The notes under the pieces were generated by a model. That model had not been told where the DNA came from and did not search any database. It saw only the letters and a program-made list of their open reading frames with translations. From Pseudokineococcus lusitanus (GTDB lineage Bacteria > Actinomycetota > Actinomycetes > Actinomycetales > Quadrisphaeraceae), in contig NZ_RJKN01000002.1 of assembly GCF_003751265.1 (NCBI RefSeq), positions 124,001 to 188,000 of the forward strand: 64,000 bases of DNA, written 5' to 3'. Shown one piece after another: positions 55,530-63,967 of the stretch (position 1 is the first letter of the stretch; the number at the start of each line of letters is the position of its first letter). A program made the position numbers and the translations under genes.

Positions 55530-55545
55530 ATACCCCCGGGGGTAT
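55530..55545. promoter_or_regulatory. Perfect CsoR/CstR operator (dioxygenase side)
   Basis: ATACCCCCGGGGGTAT, a 16-bp perfect palindrome, about 106 bases upstream of the persulfide dioxygenase start. Same core as 55382-55399. Confidence 0.85.
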
Positions 55546-55651
55546 GTTGGACGCATCGACCCCGCCGGTCCCGCTCTCACCGGGACGGGGCCCGGGGACG
55601 TCGAGCGCCGGCGGACCGACCGCCGCCCGAACCGCAGGAAGGACCACCCGC

Positions 55652-57055
55652 ATGCTCATCGAGAGGCTCTACGACGAGGACCTCGCCCAGGCGAGCTACG
55701 TCATCGGCTGTCAGGCCACCGGCGAGGCGCTGGTGGTCGACCCGCGCCGTGACGTGCAGGACTACCTCGACCTCACCGCGAAGCACGGGATGCGGATCAC
55801 CGCCGTCACCGAGACCCACGTCCACGCCGACTACCTGTCCGGCACCCGCGAGCTGGCCCGCGCGACCGGCGCGCAGACGTACGTCTCGGGCGAGGGCGGC
55901 GCGGACTGGCAGTACGGCTTCGAGGCCACCCGCCTGCACGACGGCGACGCGATCACCATCGGCAACATCACCGTCCGGGCCCGCCACACGCCGGGCCACA
56001 CCCCCGAGCACCTCGCCTTCCTGGTGACCGACGGCGCCTTCGCCGACGAGCCCGGGTTCCTGCTGTCCGGCGACTTCGTCTTCGCCGGCGACCTCGGCCG
56101 CCCCGACCTGCTCGACGAGGCCGCCGGCGGCGTCGACACCCGCTTCGCCGGCGCCCGGCAGATCTTCCGCAGCCTGCGCGAGGTCTTCCTGACCCTGCCC
56201 GACCACGTCCAGGTCTTCCCCGGCCACGGCTCGGGCAGCGCCTGCGGCAAGGCCCTCGGCGCGCTGCCGTCGACCACCGTCGGGTACGAGCGCCTGCACG
56301 CCTGGTGGGGCCCCTACCTGGCCACCGGCGACGAGGACGGCTTCGTGGCCGAGCTGCTCGACGGCCAGCCCGACGCCCACGCCTACTTCGCCCGCATGAA
56401 GCGCGAGAACCTTCAGGGCCCGGCCCTGCTCGGCGACCTGCCCCCGCTGACCCGCCTCGAGGGCGACGACCTCGCCCGCGCCCTGGCCGCCGACGAGGTG
56501 ACCCTGCTCGACCTGCGCTCCCCCGACCGGGTCCACACCGGCACCGCCGACGGCGCCCTCGTCGTCCCGACCGTCGCCAGGTCGGCCTCCTTCGGCGCCT
56601 GGGCCTACGACCCCGAGGCCGACGACATGCCGCTCGTGGCCCTCGTGCCCGACGAGGCCACCGCGCAGGAGGTCCGCGCCCACCTCGTGCGCGTCGGCGT
56701 CGACGCCCTCACGGCCTACGCCACCACCCTCGACGGAGTTCCGCTGGTCCGGCCCGCCACCGTCGCACCCGCCGACCTCGACGACCTGGCCCCCACCGCG
56801 GTGATCGACGTCCGCGGCAAGGCCGAGCACGCCGCCGGCCACGTCCCCGGATCCACCCACCTCGGCGCCGGCCGCCTCCTCTGGCACCTCGACGAGCTCC
56901 CCCAGCAAGGCCCCCTCGTCACCTACTGCCAGTCCGGCCTGCGCAACGCCGTCGCCGCGAGCGTCCTGCGCCGCGCCGGCTACGACGTCGTCGAGCTCGA
57001 GGGCAGCTACGCCGGCTGGTCCGCCTGGGCCGCCACCCAGCCCGCGACCGCCTGA
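55652..57055 (+). CDS. Persulfide dioxygenase-rhodanese fusion (CstB-like)
   Basis: A 467-residue protein. Residues ~1-230 are a metallo-beta-lactamase domain of the persulfide dioxygenase group: TETHVHADYLSGTRELA, ARHTPGHTPEHLAFLV, LLSGDFVFAGDLGRPDLL and VFPGHGSGSACGK. The usual HxHxDH ends in Tyr here (HVHADY). Then come one degenerate rhodanese domain (LLDLRSPDRVHTG, no Cys) and one active domain (VIDVRGKAEHAAGHVPGSTH, YCQSGLRNAVAASVL). It oxidises persulfide to sulfite and/or forms thiosulfate. ATG 55652 follows AGGAAGGA. Confidence 0.9.
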   Translation: MLIERLYDEDLAQASYVIGCQATGEALVVDPRRDVQDYLDLTAKHGMRITAVTETHVHADYLSGTRELARATGAQTYVSGEGGADWQYGFEATRLHDGDAITIGNITVRARHTPGHTPEHLAFLVTDGAFADEPGFLLSGDFVFAGDLGRPDLLDEAAGGVDTRFAGARQIFRSLREVFLTLPDHVQVFPGHGSGSACGKALGALPSTTVGYERLHAWWGPYLATGDEDGFVAELLDGQPDAHAYFARMKRENLQGPALLGDLPPLTRLEGDDLARALAADEVTLLDLRSPDRVHTGTADGALVVPTVARSASFGAWAYDPEADDMPLVALVPDEATAQEVRAHLVRVGVDALTAYATTLDGVPLVRPATVAPADLDDLAPTAVIDVRGKAEHAAGHVPGSTHLGAGRLLWHLDELPQQGPLVTYCQSGLRNAVAASVLRRAGYDVVELEGSYAGWSAWAATQPATA

Positions 57056-57105
57056 CCAACTCCCTCCCCGAGAACCACCTCGGCCCACCTCGACAGCCAC
57101 GACCC

Positions 57106-57138
57106 AAGGGCGGGGCCGCGACCAGCGGCCCCGCCCTT
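57106..57138 (+). terminator. Hairpin after the dioxygenase gene
   Basis: 14-bp perfect arms AAGGGCGGGGCCGC (57106-57119) and its complement (57125-57138), five-base loop, 51 bases past the stop, with TTCGG after it. Strong terminator candidate. Confidence 0.75.
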
Positions 57139-57344
57139 CGGCGCGCCTGAGGGCCCCTCGCGGCCCCCGACCGGCAACCGGCACGACCGCCACACCGTGA
57201 TCCCTCTCTCCCTCGTCCTTCGTCCCCGCAACCGCCGGTCGGCGAGCTGTCATGCGGCCACACACACGCCGCGGATCCTGGGCAGCAGGACCGACCAGCG
57301 CCCCAGCACGCCACTCGACGCCGGTCACACAGGGGCACCAACCT

Positions 57345-57698
57345 GTGCGGGTGCGCGGCGATGAAGAGCGAGTGGTGGCGGCGTTCTGCGCCTGGCTGAC
57401 CGAGCAGGGCTGGACCGTCACCCGCGAGGTCGACTTCTTCGACGTCCTCGCCGAACGCCCGGGCCAGCGTCTGGTGGCCGAGGTCAAGGGCCGCACGGCC
57501 AGCACCGGCCTGGACGTCGACACCATGTTCGGCCAGCTCCTGCGCCGCATGGGCGACGCGGACGACCACACCCGCTACGCGGCAGTCGTACCCATCAACG
57601 CGCTATCGGCCGTCCAGCGGGTGTCCGGCCACGTCCGCGACCTCCTCCGCATCGACGTCTTCACGGTGGACGACACCGGCGTCGTCCGGAGGGCGTGA
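57345..57698 (+). CDS. PD-(D/E)XK nuclease-fold-like hypothetical protein
   Basis: A 117-residue protein: RVVAAFCAWLTEQGWTVTRE, then VDFFDVLAERPGQRLVAEVK and GRTASTGLDVDTMFGQLLRR. The spacing Asp...EVK resembles the core of PD-(D/E)XK restriction-like nucleases. It may be a small repair or restriction-related enzyme; no partner methylase is nearby. GTG 57345 is preferred over upstream ATG 57252, whose added leader is low-complexity. Confidence 0.6.
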   Translation: MRVRGDEERVVAAFCAWLTEQGWTVTREVDFFDVLAERPGQRLVAEVKGRTASTGLDVDTMFGQLLRRMGDADDHTRYAAVVPINALSAVQRVSGHVRDLLRIDVFTVDDTGVVRRA

Positions 57699-57810
57699 CC
57701 GCGACGCACGCGCCACGCTCCTCAGCCGCGGCGCTGCCCCTCGACACCGACCGCTGCCCGACTACATGGCCGCGACAGGCGCAGCAGTCGACAGCTGTCT
57801 CTTGATGGGT

Positions 57811-57833
57811 GTCCGTCGCTCCACTGCGCAACG
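57811..57833. repeat. Dispersed repeat, copy C (shortened)
   Basis: GTCCGTCGCTCCACTGCGCA followed by ACG, matching copies A and B except one base and a three-base deletion. It lies 113 bases after the nuclease-like gene, at the right edge of the sulfur module. Confidence 0.6.
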
Positions 57834-58329
57834 ACGTCGGGCGTAGTGGGACAGCGTCCTGGACGCCCATCGCGTCGGCCGCCCGCCGGTGTGTCAGAAA
57901 CCATCGATCAAGGGCGTGTCATTGCCGTTGTCGAGGTATGCCCGCCATCTGTCGACGACGTCACGACCGTCGAACGCGCGCCTACCGCTGAGGGCGGCAG
58001 CCGCTCGAGCGCCGAAACCGCTGGCGGTGCGGGACCCGGCCGACGGGTCGGCCCGGACACCCTCGGACCAGGGCGCACCGAGGTCCACCACAGCGACGAC
58101 GTCGCCGACGAGAGGCGGGGAAGACGTCGTTGCGGGCGCGAGGGCGCAGCCGCCGCCGCTACCTGACGCTCGAGCAGACGCGCTGATCGCCACCTCCAGC
58201 ACCGCTGAGCACCCCAGATCTGCCGCCTCGGCTCGCGCCCGGGCCCTGCGCCCTCGCAGGACGGCGCACGACGGAGGAGCATGCCCGGGGCCGCGGTCCT
58301 CGGGGTCGTCACGGAGCGGAGCAGCGCGC
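57834..58329. other. Gap upstream of corA
   Basis: About 500 bases with no secure gene. On the minus strand the stretch ending at 57894 reads ALSGRRAFDGRDVVDRWRAY, then LDNGNDTPLIDGF, which looks like a genuine protein C-terminus with lower GC, but the frame upstream becomes low-complexity and no start is convincing. It may be a truncated gene. I see no magnesium riboswitch structure. Confidence 0.35.
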
Positions 58330-59346
58330 ATGGGTGTGGTGGACAACGCCGTCTACGTCGGCGGTCGGCGGGCGGCGGACCCGACGAGCCTGGAGGCGAC
58401 CTACGAGCTCGTCCGGGAGCACGCAGGGATGGCGTGGATCGGCCTCTACCGGCCCTCGCACGAGGAGATCCGTTCTGTCGCGGACGAGTTCGGGATCCAC
58501 GAGCTCGCCGTCGAGGACACGGTCCTGGCCCACCAGCGCCCCAAGCTCGAGCGGTACGACGACGTCCTCTTCACCGTGCTGCGGCCCGCCCGGTACCTCG
58601 ACGTCGAGGAGGAGGTCGAGTTCGGCGAGGTGCACGTCATCACCGGCCCCGACTTCGTCGTCACCGTCCGGCACGCCGAGGCGCCGGACCTCGCCCGGGT
58701 CCGCCGTCGGGTGGAGGCGGACCCGCAGCTGCTGGGCTTCGGCCCGCAGGCGGTGCTCTACGCCGTCCTCGACCAGGTCGTCGACGACTACTCCCCGGTG
58801 CTCGCTGGCCTCGAGAACGACATCGACGAGATCGAGGACCAGGTCTTCGGCGGGGACCCGGCGGTGTCGCGGCGCATCTACGAGCTGCTGCGGGAGGTCA
58901 TCGCCTTCCAGCGGGCCACCCACCCCCTCGTGGGGATGCTCGCCGACCTCGACGCCGGCTCGCGCGCGTACGGGGTGTCCGAGGAGCTGCAGCGGTACCT
59001 GCGCGACGTGCAGGACCACGCCGTGCGCGTCGTCGAGCGGGCGGACGCCTTCCGCGTCCTCCTCCACAACATCCTCACCGTCAACGCGACGCTCGTCGGT
59101 CAGCGGCAGAACGAGGAGACGCAGCGGCTGACGGAGGCGAGCCTCGCCCAGAGCGAGGAGGTGAAGCGCATCTCCTCGTGGGCGGCCATCCTCTTCGCCC
59201 CGACCCTCGTGGGGACGATCTACGGGATGAACTTCGAGACGATGCCGGAGCTCGGCTGGCGCTTCGGCTACCCCTTCGCCGTCGCGCTCATGCTGCTGTG
59301 CGGCGTCGCGCTGCACGCGGTCTTCAAGCGCCGCGGGTGGCTCTGA
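58330..59346 (+). CDS. corA: CorA-type Mg2+/Co2+ transporter
   Basis: A 338-residue channel. The large cytoplasmic domain (~1-275) includes IHELAVEDTVLAHQRPKLER and the helical stalk LTEASLAQSEEVKRISSW. Span 1 ends in the hallmark YGMNF, the loop reads ETMPELGWRFGY, and span 2 (FAVALMLLCGVALHAVFKRR) ends in a basic tail. The usual GMN selectivity motif and acidic MPEL loop are intact. ATG 58330 follows GGAGCGGAG. Confidence 0.95.
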   Translation: MGVVDNAVYVGGRRAADPTSLEATYELVREHAGMAWIGLYRPSHEEIRSVADEFGIHELAVEDTVLAHQRPKLERYDDVLFTVLRPARYLDVEEEVEFGEVHVITGPDFVVTVRHAEAPDLARVRRRVEADPQLLGFGPQAVLYAVLDQVVDDYSPVLAGLENDIDEIEDQVFGGDPAVSRRIYELLREVIAFQRATHPLVGMLADLDAGSRAYGVSEELQRYLRDVQDHAVRVVERADAFRVLLHNILTVNATLVGQRQNEETQRLTEASLAQSEEVKRISSWAAILFAPTLVGTIYGMNFETMPELGWRFGYPFAVALMLLCGVALHAVFKRRGWL

Positions 59347-59359
59347 CGGCCGTCGCGGC

Positions 59360-59737
59360 TCAGTAGCTCGACGACGCGGTCAGGCCCACGAGCACCGTCC
59401 AGCCGAGCGACACCGGCAGGGCGACGACGGCGGCCCACAGCAGCGGGAGCCGCGCCGGGGGCCGCCGCACGGCCACGACCATCGCGACGAGGGCGGCCAC
59501 CACGAGGACGCCCTGGCCCACGGGCCCGGCGAGCAGCCACCGCTCGGCCGGGGCGCAGAGGGCCTCGACGTCCGGGACGGGCTCGCTCGTGCAGCCGGTG
59601 AGGACGCCGAAGGAGGTGAAGAGGTAGCCGACCGTGCCCAGGAGGAGCGCCGCGAGGACGAGCTGCAGCAGCACGAGCACCGGTGCCCACCAGCCGATCC
59701 GCGGTGCGGCCACCGGCTCGGCCGTCGCTGCCGCCAT
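59360..59737 (-). CDS. Small four-span membrane protein
   Basis: A 125-residue protein: VLVLLQLVLAALLLGTVGYL, an outer loop with two Cys (TGCTSEPVPDVEALCAPAER), WLLAGPVGQGVLVVAALVAM and LLWAAVVALPVSLGWTVLV. The paired loop cysteines may bridge. No family recognised. Its stop is 13 bases from the convergent corA stop. Confidence 0.7.
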   Translation of the reverse strand: MAAATAEPVAAPRIGWWAPVLVLLQLVLAALLLGTVGYLFTSFGVLTGCTSEPVPDVEALCAPAERWLLAGPVGQGVLVVAALVAMVVAVRRPPARLPLLWAAVVALPVSLGWTVLVGLTASSSY

Positions 59738-59857
59738 CGTCGTCCCCCGCCCGTCGTCCTCGGGGCATCGTGCCGCAGCCGCGACGCCGCTGTCCCGGGT
59801 CCCGGCATCTCGGGCGTTTCGGCCCGACGACGCCCGCCCCGGTGCGACGCTGCCGCC

Positions 59858-60310
59858 GTGCGCCGACGTGCCCTCGTACCGCTGATGGTCGTGACCGCCT
59901 CCGCGACGGCTCTTCTCGCGGGCTGCGGGGGCGGCGGGGTGCCGACGCTGGGGCCCGAGGCGTCGCCGGAGGTCGTCGTCGCGACGTACCTGGCGGCGGC
60001 GCAGAGCGGGGACGCGGCGACCGCGCGCTCGCTCATGACGCCGGAGCACGCCGAGCAGCACGGCACCGAGGCCACCGGCGGTCGGCTCTCGGACGTCGTC
60101 ATCGGCGAGCCGCTGAGCATCGGCGACTCCGAGGAGGGCGAGGGGCCCGGCAGCACCACCGGCGGCCGGGCAGAGGTCAGCGTCCCGGTGGACGCCCAGG
60201 TCACCGGCAGCGACATCTCGGTGCCCGACGGAAGCCTCACCTGGTTCGTCCGCCTCGTCCGCGAGGGAGGCGGGCCCTGGCTCGTCGCGGGCGAGGGCAC
60301 CGGCCCCTGA
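59858..60310 (+). CDS. Lipoprotein with NTF2-like domain
   Basis: A 150-residue secreted lipoprotein. The signal ends in the lipobox LLAGC. The rest begins PEVVVATYLAAAQSGDAATA, then RSLMTPEHAEQHG, and ends with LTWFVRLVREGGGPWLVAGE, like small SnoaL/DUF4878-type lipoproteins. Function unknown. GTG 59858 begins RRRALVPLMVV, a typical signal peptide. Confidence 0.75.
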   Translation: MRRRALVPLMVVTASATALLAGCGGGGVPTLGPEASPEVVVATYLAAAQSGDAATARSLMTPEHAEQHGTEATGGRLSDVVIGEPLSIGDSEEGEGPGSTTGGRAEVSVPVDAQVTGSDISVPDGSLTWFVRLVREGGGPWLVAGEGTGP

Positions 60311-60354
60311 CCCGGCGACCGGGCTGGGAGGCTGCCTCGCGTGAGGCCCACCCG

Positions 60355-60849
60355 ATGACCACGACCCGCTGGAGCGGCACCTGCCGCTCACGGGCCCTCC
60401 CCGTCGCCCTGCTCGCGGGCGCCGCGCTGGTTCTCGCCGCCGCGGCGGTCGTCCTCGCCGTCGCGCCCGACGCCGTCCCGCCGTCGGCGGGTGCCAGGAC
60501 GGTCGCCGCCGTCGCGGTGCTCGTCCCGGTCGTCCTCCTGGCCGGGGTCGGCGTCGCCTTCTCCTCCCTGCGCGTCGACGTCGACGACGAGCGCGTGCAG
60601 GTTCGCTGCGGCCCCTGGGGCCGGCCGCGGTGGTCGCGGCGGCGCGACGAGCTGGCCGCCGCCGGCGTGGCAGACCTCCGCGCGGGGCGCTGGGGCGGCT
60701 GGGGGTGGCGCTGGTCGGGCGCCGGCACCGCCGTGCTCCTGCGCTCGGGTCCCGCCCTGCGGCTGGTGCCGCGCGACGGGCGCCCCTTCTCCGTCAGCCT
60801 CGACGACCCGGCGGGCGCCGTCGCGGCGCTGGGCCTGCCGCCGGCCTGA
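60355..60849 (+). CDS. Membrane protein with PH-like domain (DUF3093-like)
   Basis: A 164-residue protein: two spans (LPVALLAGAALVLAAAAVVL and VAVLVPVVLLAGVGVAFSSL), then a beta-rich cytoplasmic part RVDVDDERVQVRCGPWGRPR, GTAVLLRSGPALRLVPRDGR and PFSVSLDDPAGAVAALGL. The layout matches small actinobacterial membrane proteins with a PH-like domain. Role unknown. Starts 45 bases after the lipoprotein. Confidence 0.7.
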   Translation: MTTTRWSGTCRSRALPVALLAGAALVLAAAAVVLAVAPDAVPPSAGARTVAAVAVLVPVVLLAGVGVAFSSLRVDVDDERVQVRCGPWGRPRWSRRRDELAAAGVADLRAGRWGGWGWRWSGAGTAVLLRSGPALRLVPRDGRPFSVSLDDPAGAVAALGLPPA

Positions 60850-60855
60850 TCTCCC

Positions 60856-60907
60856 GGGGTCGGTGCGTCGATCTGACGGCGGACCGCCACATCGACGCAC
60901 CGACCCC
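60856..60907. terminator. Long inverted repeat between convergent genes
   Basis: 17-bp perfect arms GGGGTCGGTGCGTCGAT (60856-60872) and its complement (60891-60907), with an inner GGCGG/CCGCC pair. Located between two convergent stops. Confidence 0.75.
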
Positions 60908-60927
60908 CCGACGCTCGGGGGACGTGC

Positions 60928-61671
60928 TCAGCGCGCCGGACGCCGCCGGGACCCATCGCGCGGGAACGCGACCAGCAGGGCGACGACACCGAGGGCCAGC
61001 CCGCCGGCCCCCAGCCACCGGGCCGTCGTGTCGCCCTCCGCGGTCGCCGTCGCCCCGTCGTCCGCGACGGGGGTCGTCGTCCCGACCTCGCCGGTCGACG
61101 CCGCGACCGTGGTGAACGAGGGGGCGGGGAACTCGGGCTCCTCCTGCCCCTCAGCCACCGGCTCGTCCCAGGCGACGACCTCCCCGTCGGAGTAGGTCTG
61201 CGTCGTCGGCAGCACCACGTCGGTGCCCTCGGCGGGCAGCGGCCCGGCCACGACCACGAACCGCTGGAACTCGTCCGGGCCGATCTGGACGCCCTCGTCG
61301 GCCGTCCACGTCACCGAGAGGACGGCCCGGGTGACCGTCCCCTCCTCGGACGTCACCGGCTCCGGCAGGTCGCCCCGGACGACCTCGGCGGTCCACCCGG
61401 GCACGGGCTCGACGGACACGAAGGTGATCGGGGTGTCGGTGGGCAGCTGGACGGCGACCTCCGTGGTCCCCGCGGTGTCCGACTCGTTGGGCACGCGGAA
61501 GGTCATGACGCTGTAGGCGCCGCCGCTCGCGTCGTCGACGCCGACGCGCACGTGCGCCGAGGCCGCGGCCGCGGGCAGGACGACGAGCCCGGCGACGAGG
61601 GCGACGGTGAGGGCGGGGCGGTGGGTGGTCGAGGACGTGCGAGGGGTGGGACGGACGGTGGTGCGGGTCAT
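60928..61671 (-). CDS. YcnI-like DUF1775 secreted protein
   Basis: A 247-residue exported protein. After the signal peptide the mature form should start at His (AAASAHVRVGVDDAS), the N-terminal His used by YcnI-type DUF1775 proteins to bind copper. YSVMTFRVPNESDTAGTTEV, PVPGWTAEVVRGDLPEPV and FQRFVVVAGPLP are family blocks. A C-terminal span (LGAGGLALGVVALLVAFPRD) anchors it to the membrane. GGAGG precedes ATG 61671. Likely metal handling at the cell surface, perhaps with the upstream membrane protein. Confidence 0.87.
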   Translation of the reverse strand: MTRTTVRPTPRTSSTTHRPALTVALVAGLVVLPAAAASAHVRVGVDDASGGAYSVMTFRVPNESDTAGTTEVAVQLPTDTPITFVSVEPVPGWTAEVVRGDLPEPVTSEEGTVTRAVLSVTWTADEGVQIGPDEFQRFVVVAGPLPAEGTDVVLPTTQTYSDGEVVAWDEPVAEGQEEPEFPAPSFTTVAASTGEVGTTTPVADDGATATAEGDTTARWLGAGGLALGVVALLVAFPRDGSRRRPAR

Positions 61672-61836
61672 GGGTGCCTCCGGGCACGAGGGGTCGCGGG
61701 CAGGGCCGCGCGACGAGGGGGCAGGCCACCGCCGCAGGGCGGACGGCCGTGCCGTCGACGAGGGGCGCCGGCACCGGCGGTGCCGTGGCGCGGGCACCCG
61801 ACGGCGCGTGCCGTCGGGGTCGGGAGGAGAGGTCGG

Positions 61837-62475
61837 TCAGGCGGCGAGCAGCGCCGCCGGCGGTCCGCGCCGCGGGCGCGTGCTCAGCACCACGGCGGCG
61901 GGCACGACCACCCGGGTGCGGCGCGTGCGGCGGGCGCGCGGCGCGCCGGCGGGCACGAGGGGGCGCAGGGCCACGGCGAGCGCGGGGACCAGGCGGTCGA
62001 GCCACGTGAGGGCGGCGGCCCAGGCACGGTCGGCGCTCACGGCGACGAGGGCGGTGACGGCGGCCGCGAGGGCGTGGGCGAGCGTCATGGCCGCGGACGG
62101 GGCGACGACGTCGGGGCCGACCTCCCCGACCGCGGGCAGCACCGCGGCGCCGTGGAGGTGGACGCCCCCCACGGGCGCCGCGTCGGCGGCGGGCAGCGGC
62201 GCGGCCAGGACGGCGAGGGCGTGGTGCAGCGCCCACTGCCCGGCCACGAGGGCGGGGACGAGCGTGCGGCGACGCAGCCGGCGGCGGCCGACGACCGTGG
62301 TGGCGGCGAGCGTGACGGCCGCGAGGGCGACGAGGAGGGCCGGCGCCGGCAGCGCGTCACCGGCGAGGACGTGCGCGCCCGCCGCCAGGGACAGCACGAG
62401 CGCGGCGAGGAGACCGGCGCGCACGCGCTGCACCGCCCGGCGGCCGTCGTCCCCCACGTCCCGGAGACTACGCAC
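61837..62475 (-). CDS. Hypothetical His-containing membrane protein
   Basis: A 212-residue protein with about five spans and several histidines at span edges (AGAHVLAG, QWALHHALAVLAA, GGVHLHGAAVL, MTLAHALAAAV). Proteins of this kind commonly precede DUF1775 genes in actinobacteria; with the YcnI-like neighbour 165 bases downstream, a role in metal handling is plausible but unproven. Confidence 0.7.
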   Translation of the reverse strand: MRSLRDVGDDGRRAVQRVRAGLLAALVLSLAAGAHVLAGDALPAPALLVALAAVTLAATTVVGRRRLRRRTLVPALVAGQWALHHALAVLAAPLPAADAAPVGGVHLHGAAVLPAVGEVGPDVVAPSAAMTLAHALAAAVTALVAVSADRAWAAALTWLDRLVPALAVALRPLVPAGAPRARRTRRTRVVVPAAVVLSTRPRRGPPAALLAA

Positions 62476-62518
62476 GGCTCGTGCCGCCGAGGGCGCCCGG
62501 GCGCCGACCGCGCCGGGC

Positions 62519-62896
62519 TCAGCCGGGCGCCGGGCCCCCGTCCTCGACGACGTCGACGAGCGCCTCGACCCCGCTGACGCGCAGGACGTGCCGCACCTGC
62601 GGCGGCGGGTCGACGACGGTGAGCCGGACGCCGGCGAGGCGGGCGCCGCCCATCGCGGCGGTGAGGCACCGCAGCCCCGTCGAGTCCATGAAGGTGACGC
62701 CGCCCGCCTCGACCACGCGGACGCCGCGGAGCGCCTCCCACAGGCCGGTGCCGGCCGCCTCGACGGCGTGGAGGTCGACGTCGCCGGTGAGCCACAGGCG
62801 CTCCGGGTCGGCCGGGTCGACGTGGACGGCGGCCCGGAGGGGCTGCTGCTCGGACCCGGTACCCACGCCGGCCGGGTCTTGACCTGCTGCGCTCAT
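62519..62896 (-). CDS. STAS-domain anti-sigma factor antagonist-like protein
   Basis: A 125-residue single STAS domain: LWLTGDVDLHAVEAAGTGLW, then VVEAGGVTFMDSTGLRCLTA and GVRLTVVDPPPQVRHVLRVS. The MDSTG motif contains the Ser phosphorylated in SpoIIAA/RsbV-type regulators. It would control a stress sigma factor through a kinase encoded elsewhere. ATG 62896 lacks a strong ribosome site. Confidence 0.82.
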   Translation of the reverse strand: MSAAGQDPAGVGTGSEQQPLRAAVHVDPADPERLWLTGDVDLHAVEAAGTGLWEALRGVRVVEAGGVTFMDSTGLRCLTAAMGGARLAGVRLTVVDPPPQVRHVLRVSGVEALVDVVEDGGPAPG

Positions 62897-62949
62897 GGCG
62901 CAGGGTCCCAGCAGGACCCCTCCCCCGCCCGTCGGACGGGGAGCCGCCC

Positions 62950-63834
62950 TCAGCCGGCGACGCGGCGCAGCACCGCGGCGGCGACGGCGTCGGCCGCGCC
63001 CGGCGTGACGTCGAGGAAGAGGGACGGCTCCGCCAGCTCGAGCTCGAGGAGGACCGGGCCGTCCTCGGAGGGCAGGAGGTCCACGCGGGCGTAGAGCGGC
63101 GCCCGGCCGGTGCGCCCGCGGACGACGTCGAGCGCGGCGCGCGCCACCTCGAGCTCGGCCTCCGCCGCCGTGCGGGCGCTGATGTTCTCCTCGGCGAAGA
63201 GGCCCTCGACCCGACCGCCGCCGCGCTCGAGGAGCGGACCCTTGCGGACGGCGTGCACCACCTCGCCGTCGGCGCAGACCACCGCGGTCTCGCCGTCGTC
63301 GTCCACCGCCGCGAGGTAGGGCTGGACGAGAGCCGTCCGCCCCTCGGCGTGCAGGGCGAGCACGTGGTCGGCCGAGCGGCGGGCGCCCTCGGCGTCCGCG
63401 CCGAGGCGCAGCGTGTCCTTGGACCCGGCGGAGACGGTCGGCTTGACGACGTGCTCGACGCCGAGGAAGGGGTGGTCGCCGCCGTCGCCGGGCGCGAGGA
63501 CCGCCGAGGGCACGACGGGCAGGCCGGCGGCGCGCAGGTCCTCGAGGTAGGCCTTGTCCGTGCTCCACCGCAGGAGGTCGGGCGGGTTCTCCAGCCGGGT
63601 GACGGCGGCGACCCGCGCGGCCCACGCGAGGTACTCCTCGCGCCGGGGCACGTAGTCCCAGGTCGAGCGGACGACGACGAGGTCGGCGGCCGCCCAGTCG
63701 ACCTCGGCGTCCCAGACGGCGGGACGCACGTCCGCACCGCGCGCCCGCAGCGCGTCGGCGAGGGCGCGGCTGTCGGCGTCGAGGTCGGCGACCTCCGCGC
63801 AGGTGGCGAGCAGGACGACGGGGGCGGCGGTCAC
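62950..63834 (-). CDS. ATP-grasp family protein
   Basis: A 294-residue protein with the ATP-grasp layout seen in prokaryotic glutathione synthetase-like and RimK-like ligases: VVVRSTWDYVPRREEYLAWA early, WSTDKAYLEDLRAAGLPVVP, VVKPTVSAGSKDTLRL (ATP-binding Lys), LVQPYLAAVDDDGETAVV, and YARVDLLPSEDGPVLLELEL with AEPSLFLD at the metal site. Substrate unknown. GTG 63834 begins the conserved VVLLATCAEV stretch. Confidence 0.85.
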   Translation of the reverse strand: MTAAPVVLLATCAEVADLDADSRALADALRARGADVRPAVWDAEVDWAAADLVVVRSTWDYVPRREEYLAWAARVAAVTRLENPPDLLRWSTDKAYLEDLRAAGLPVVPSAVLAPGDGGDHPFLGVEHVVKPTVSAGSKDTLRLGADAEGARRSADHVLALHAEGRTALVQPYLAAVDDDGETAVVCADGEVVHAVRKGPLLERGGGRVEGLFAEENISARTAAEAELEVARAALDVVRGRTGRAPLYARVDLLPSEDGPVLLELELAEPSLFLDVTPGAADAVAAAVLRRVAG

Positions 63835-63906
63835 GCGCGCATCCTGCCGGAGCGCGGCCCCTGCCCGCCCTCCCCCTCCCGCCCCCTCATCGCCCCTCCC
63901 TCCCCC

Positions 63907-63967
63907 GGTCTTCGTGCGCTTCCACCGCCCTCGAGGCTCTCCACGGCGGTGAAAGGGCACGAAGACC
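63907..63967. terminator. Long imperfect inverted repeat near the right edge
   Basis: 23-bp arms 63907-63929 and 63945-63967 (GGTCTTCGTGC... paired with ...GCACGAAGACC), two mismatches, 15-base loop. It lies upstream of the ATP-grasp gene and probably terminates a gene beyond the window. Confidence 0.55.

Noticed and set aside
58100-58329. Magnesium riboswitch upstream of corA
   Set aside because: The region is GC-rich without a convincing conserved aptamer core or expression platform.
57894-58346. Leftward 150-codon gene overlapping the corA start
   Set aside because: Only the last ~35 residues look protein-like; the rest is low-complexity and no start is supported, so it is described only as a possible fragment.
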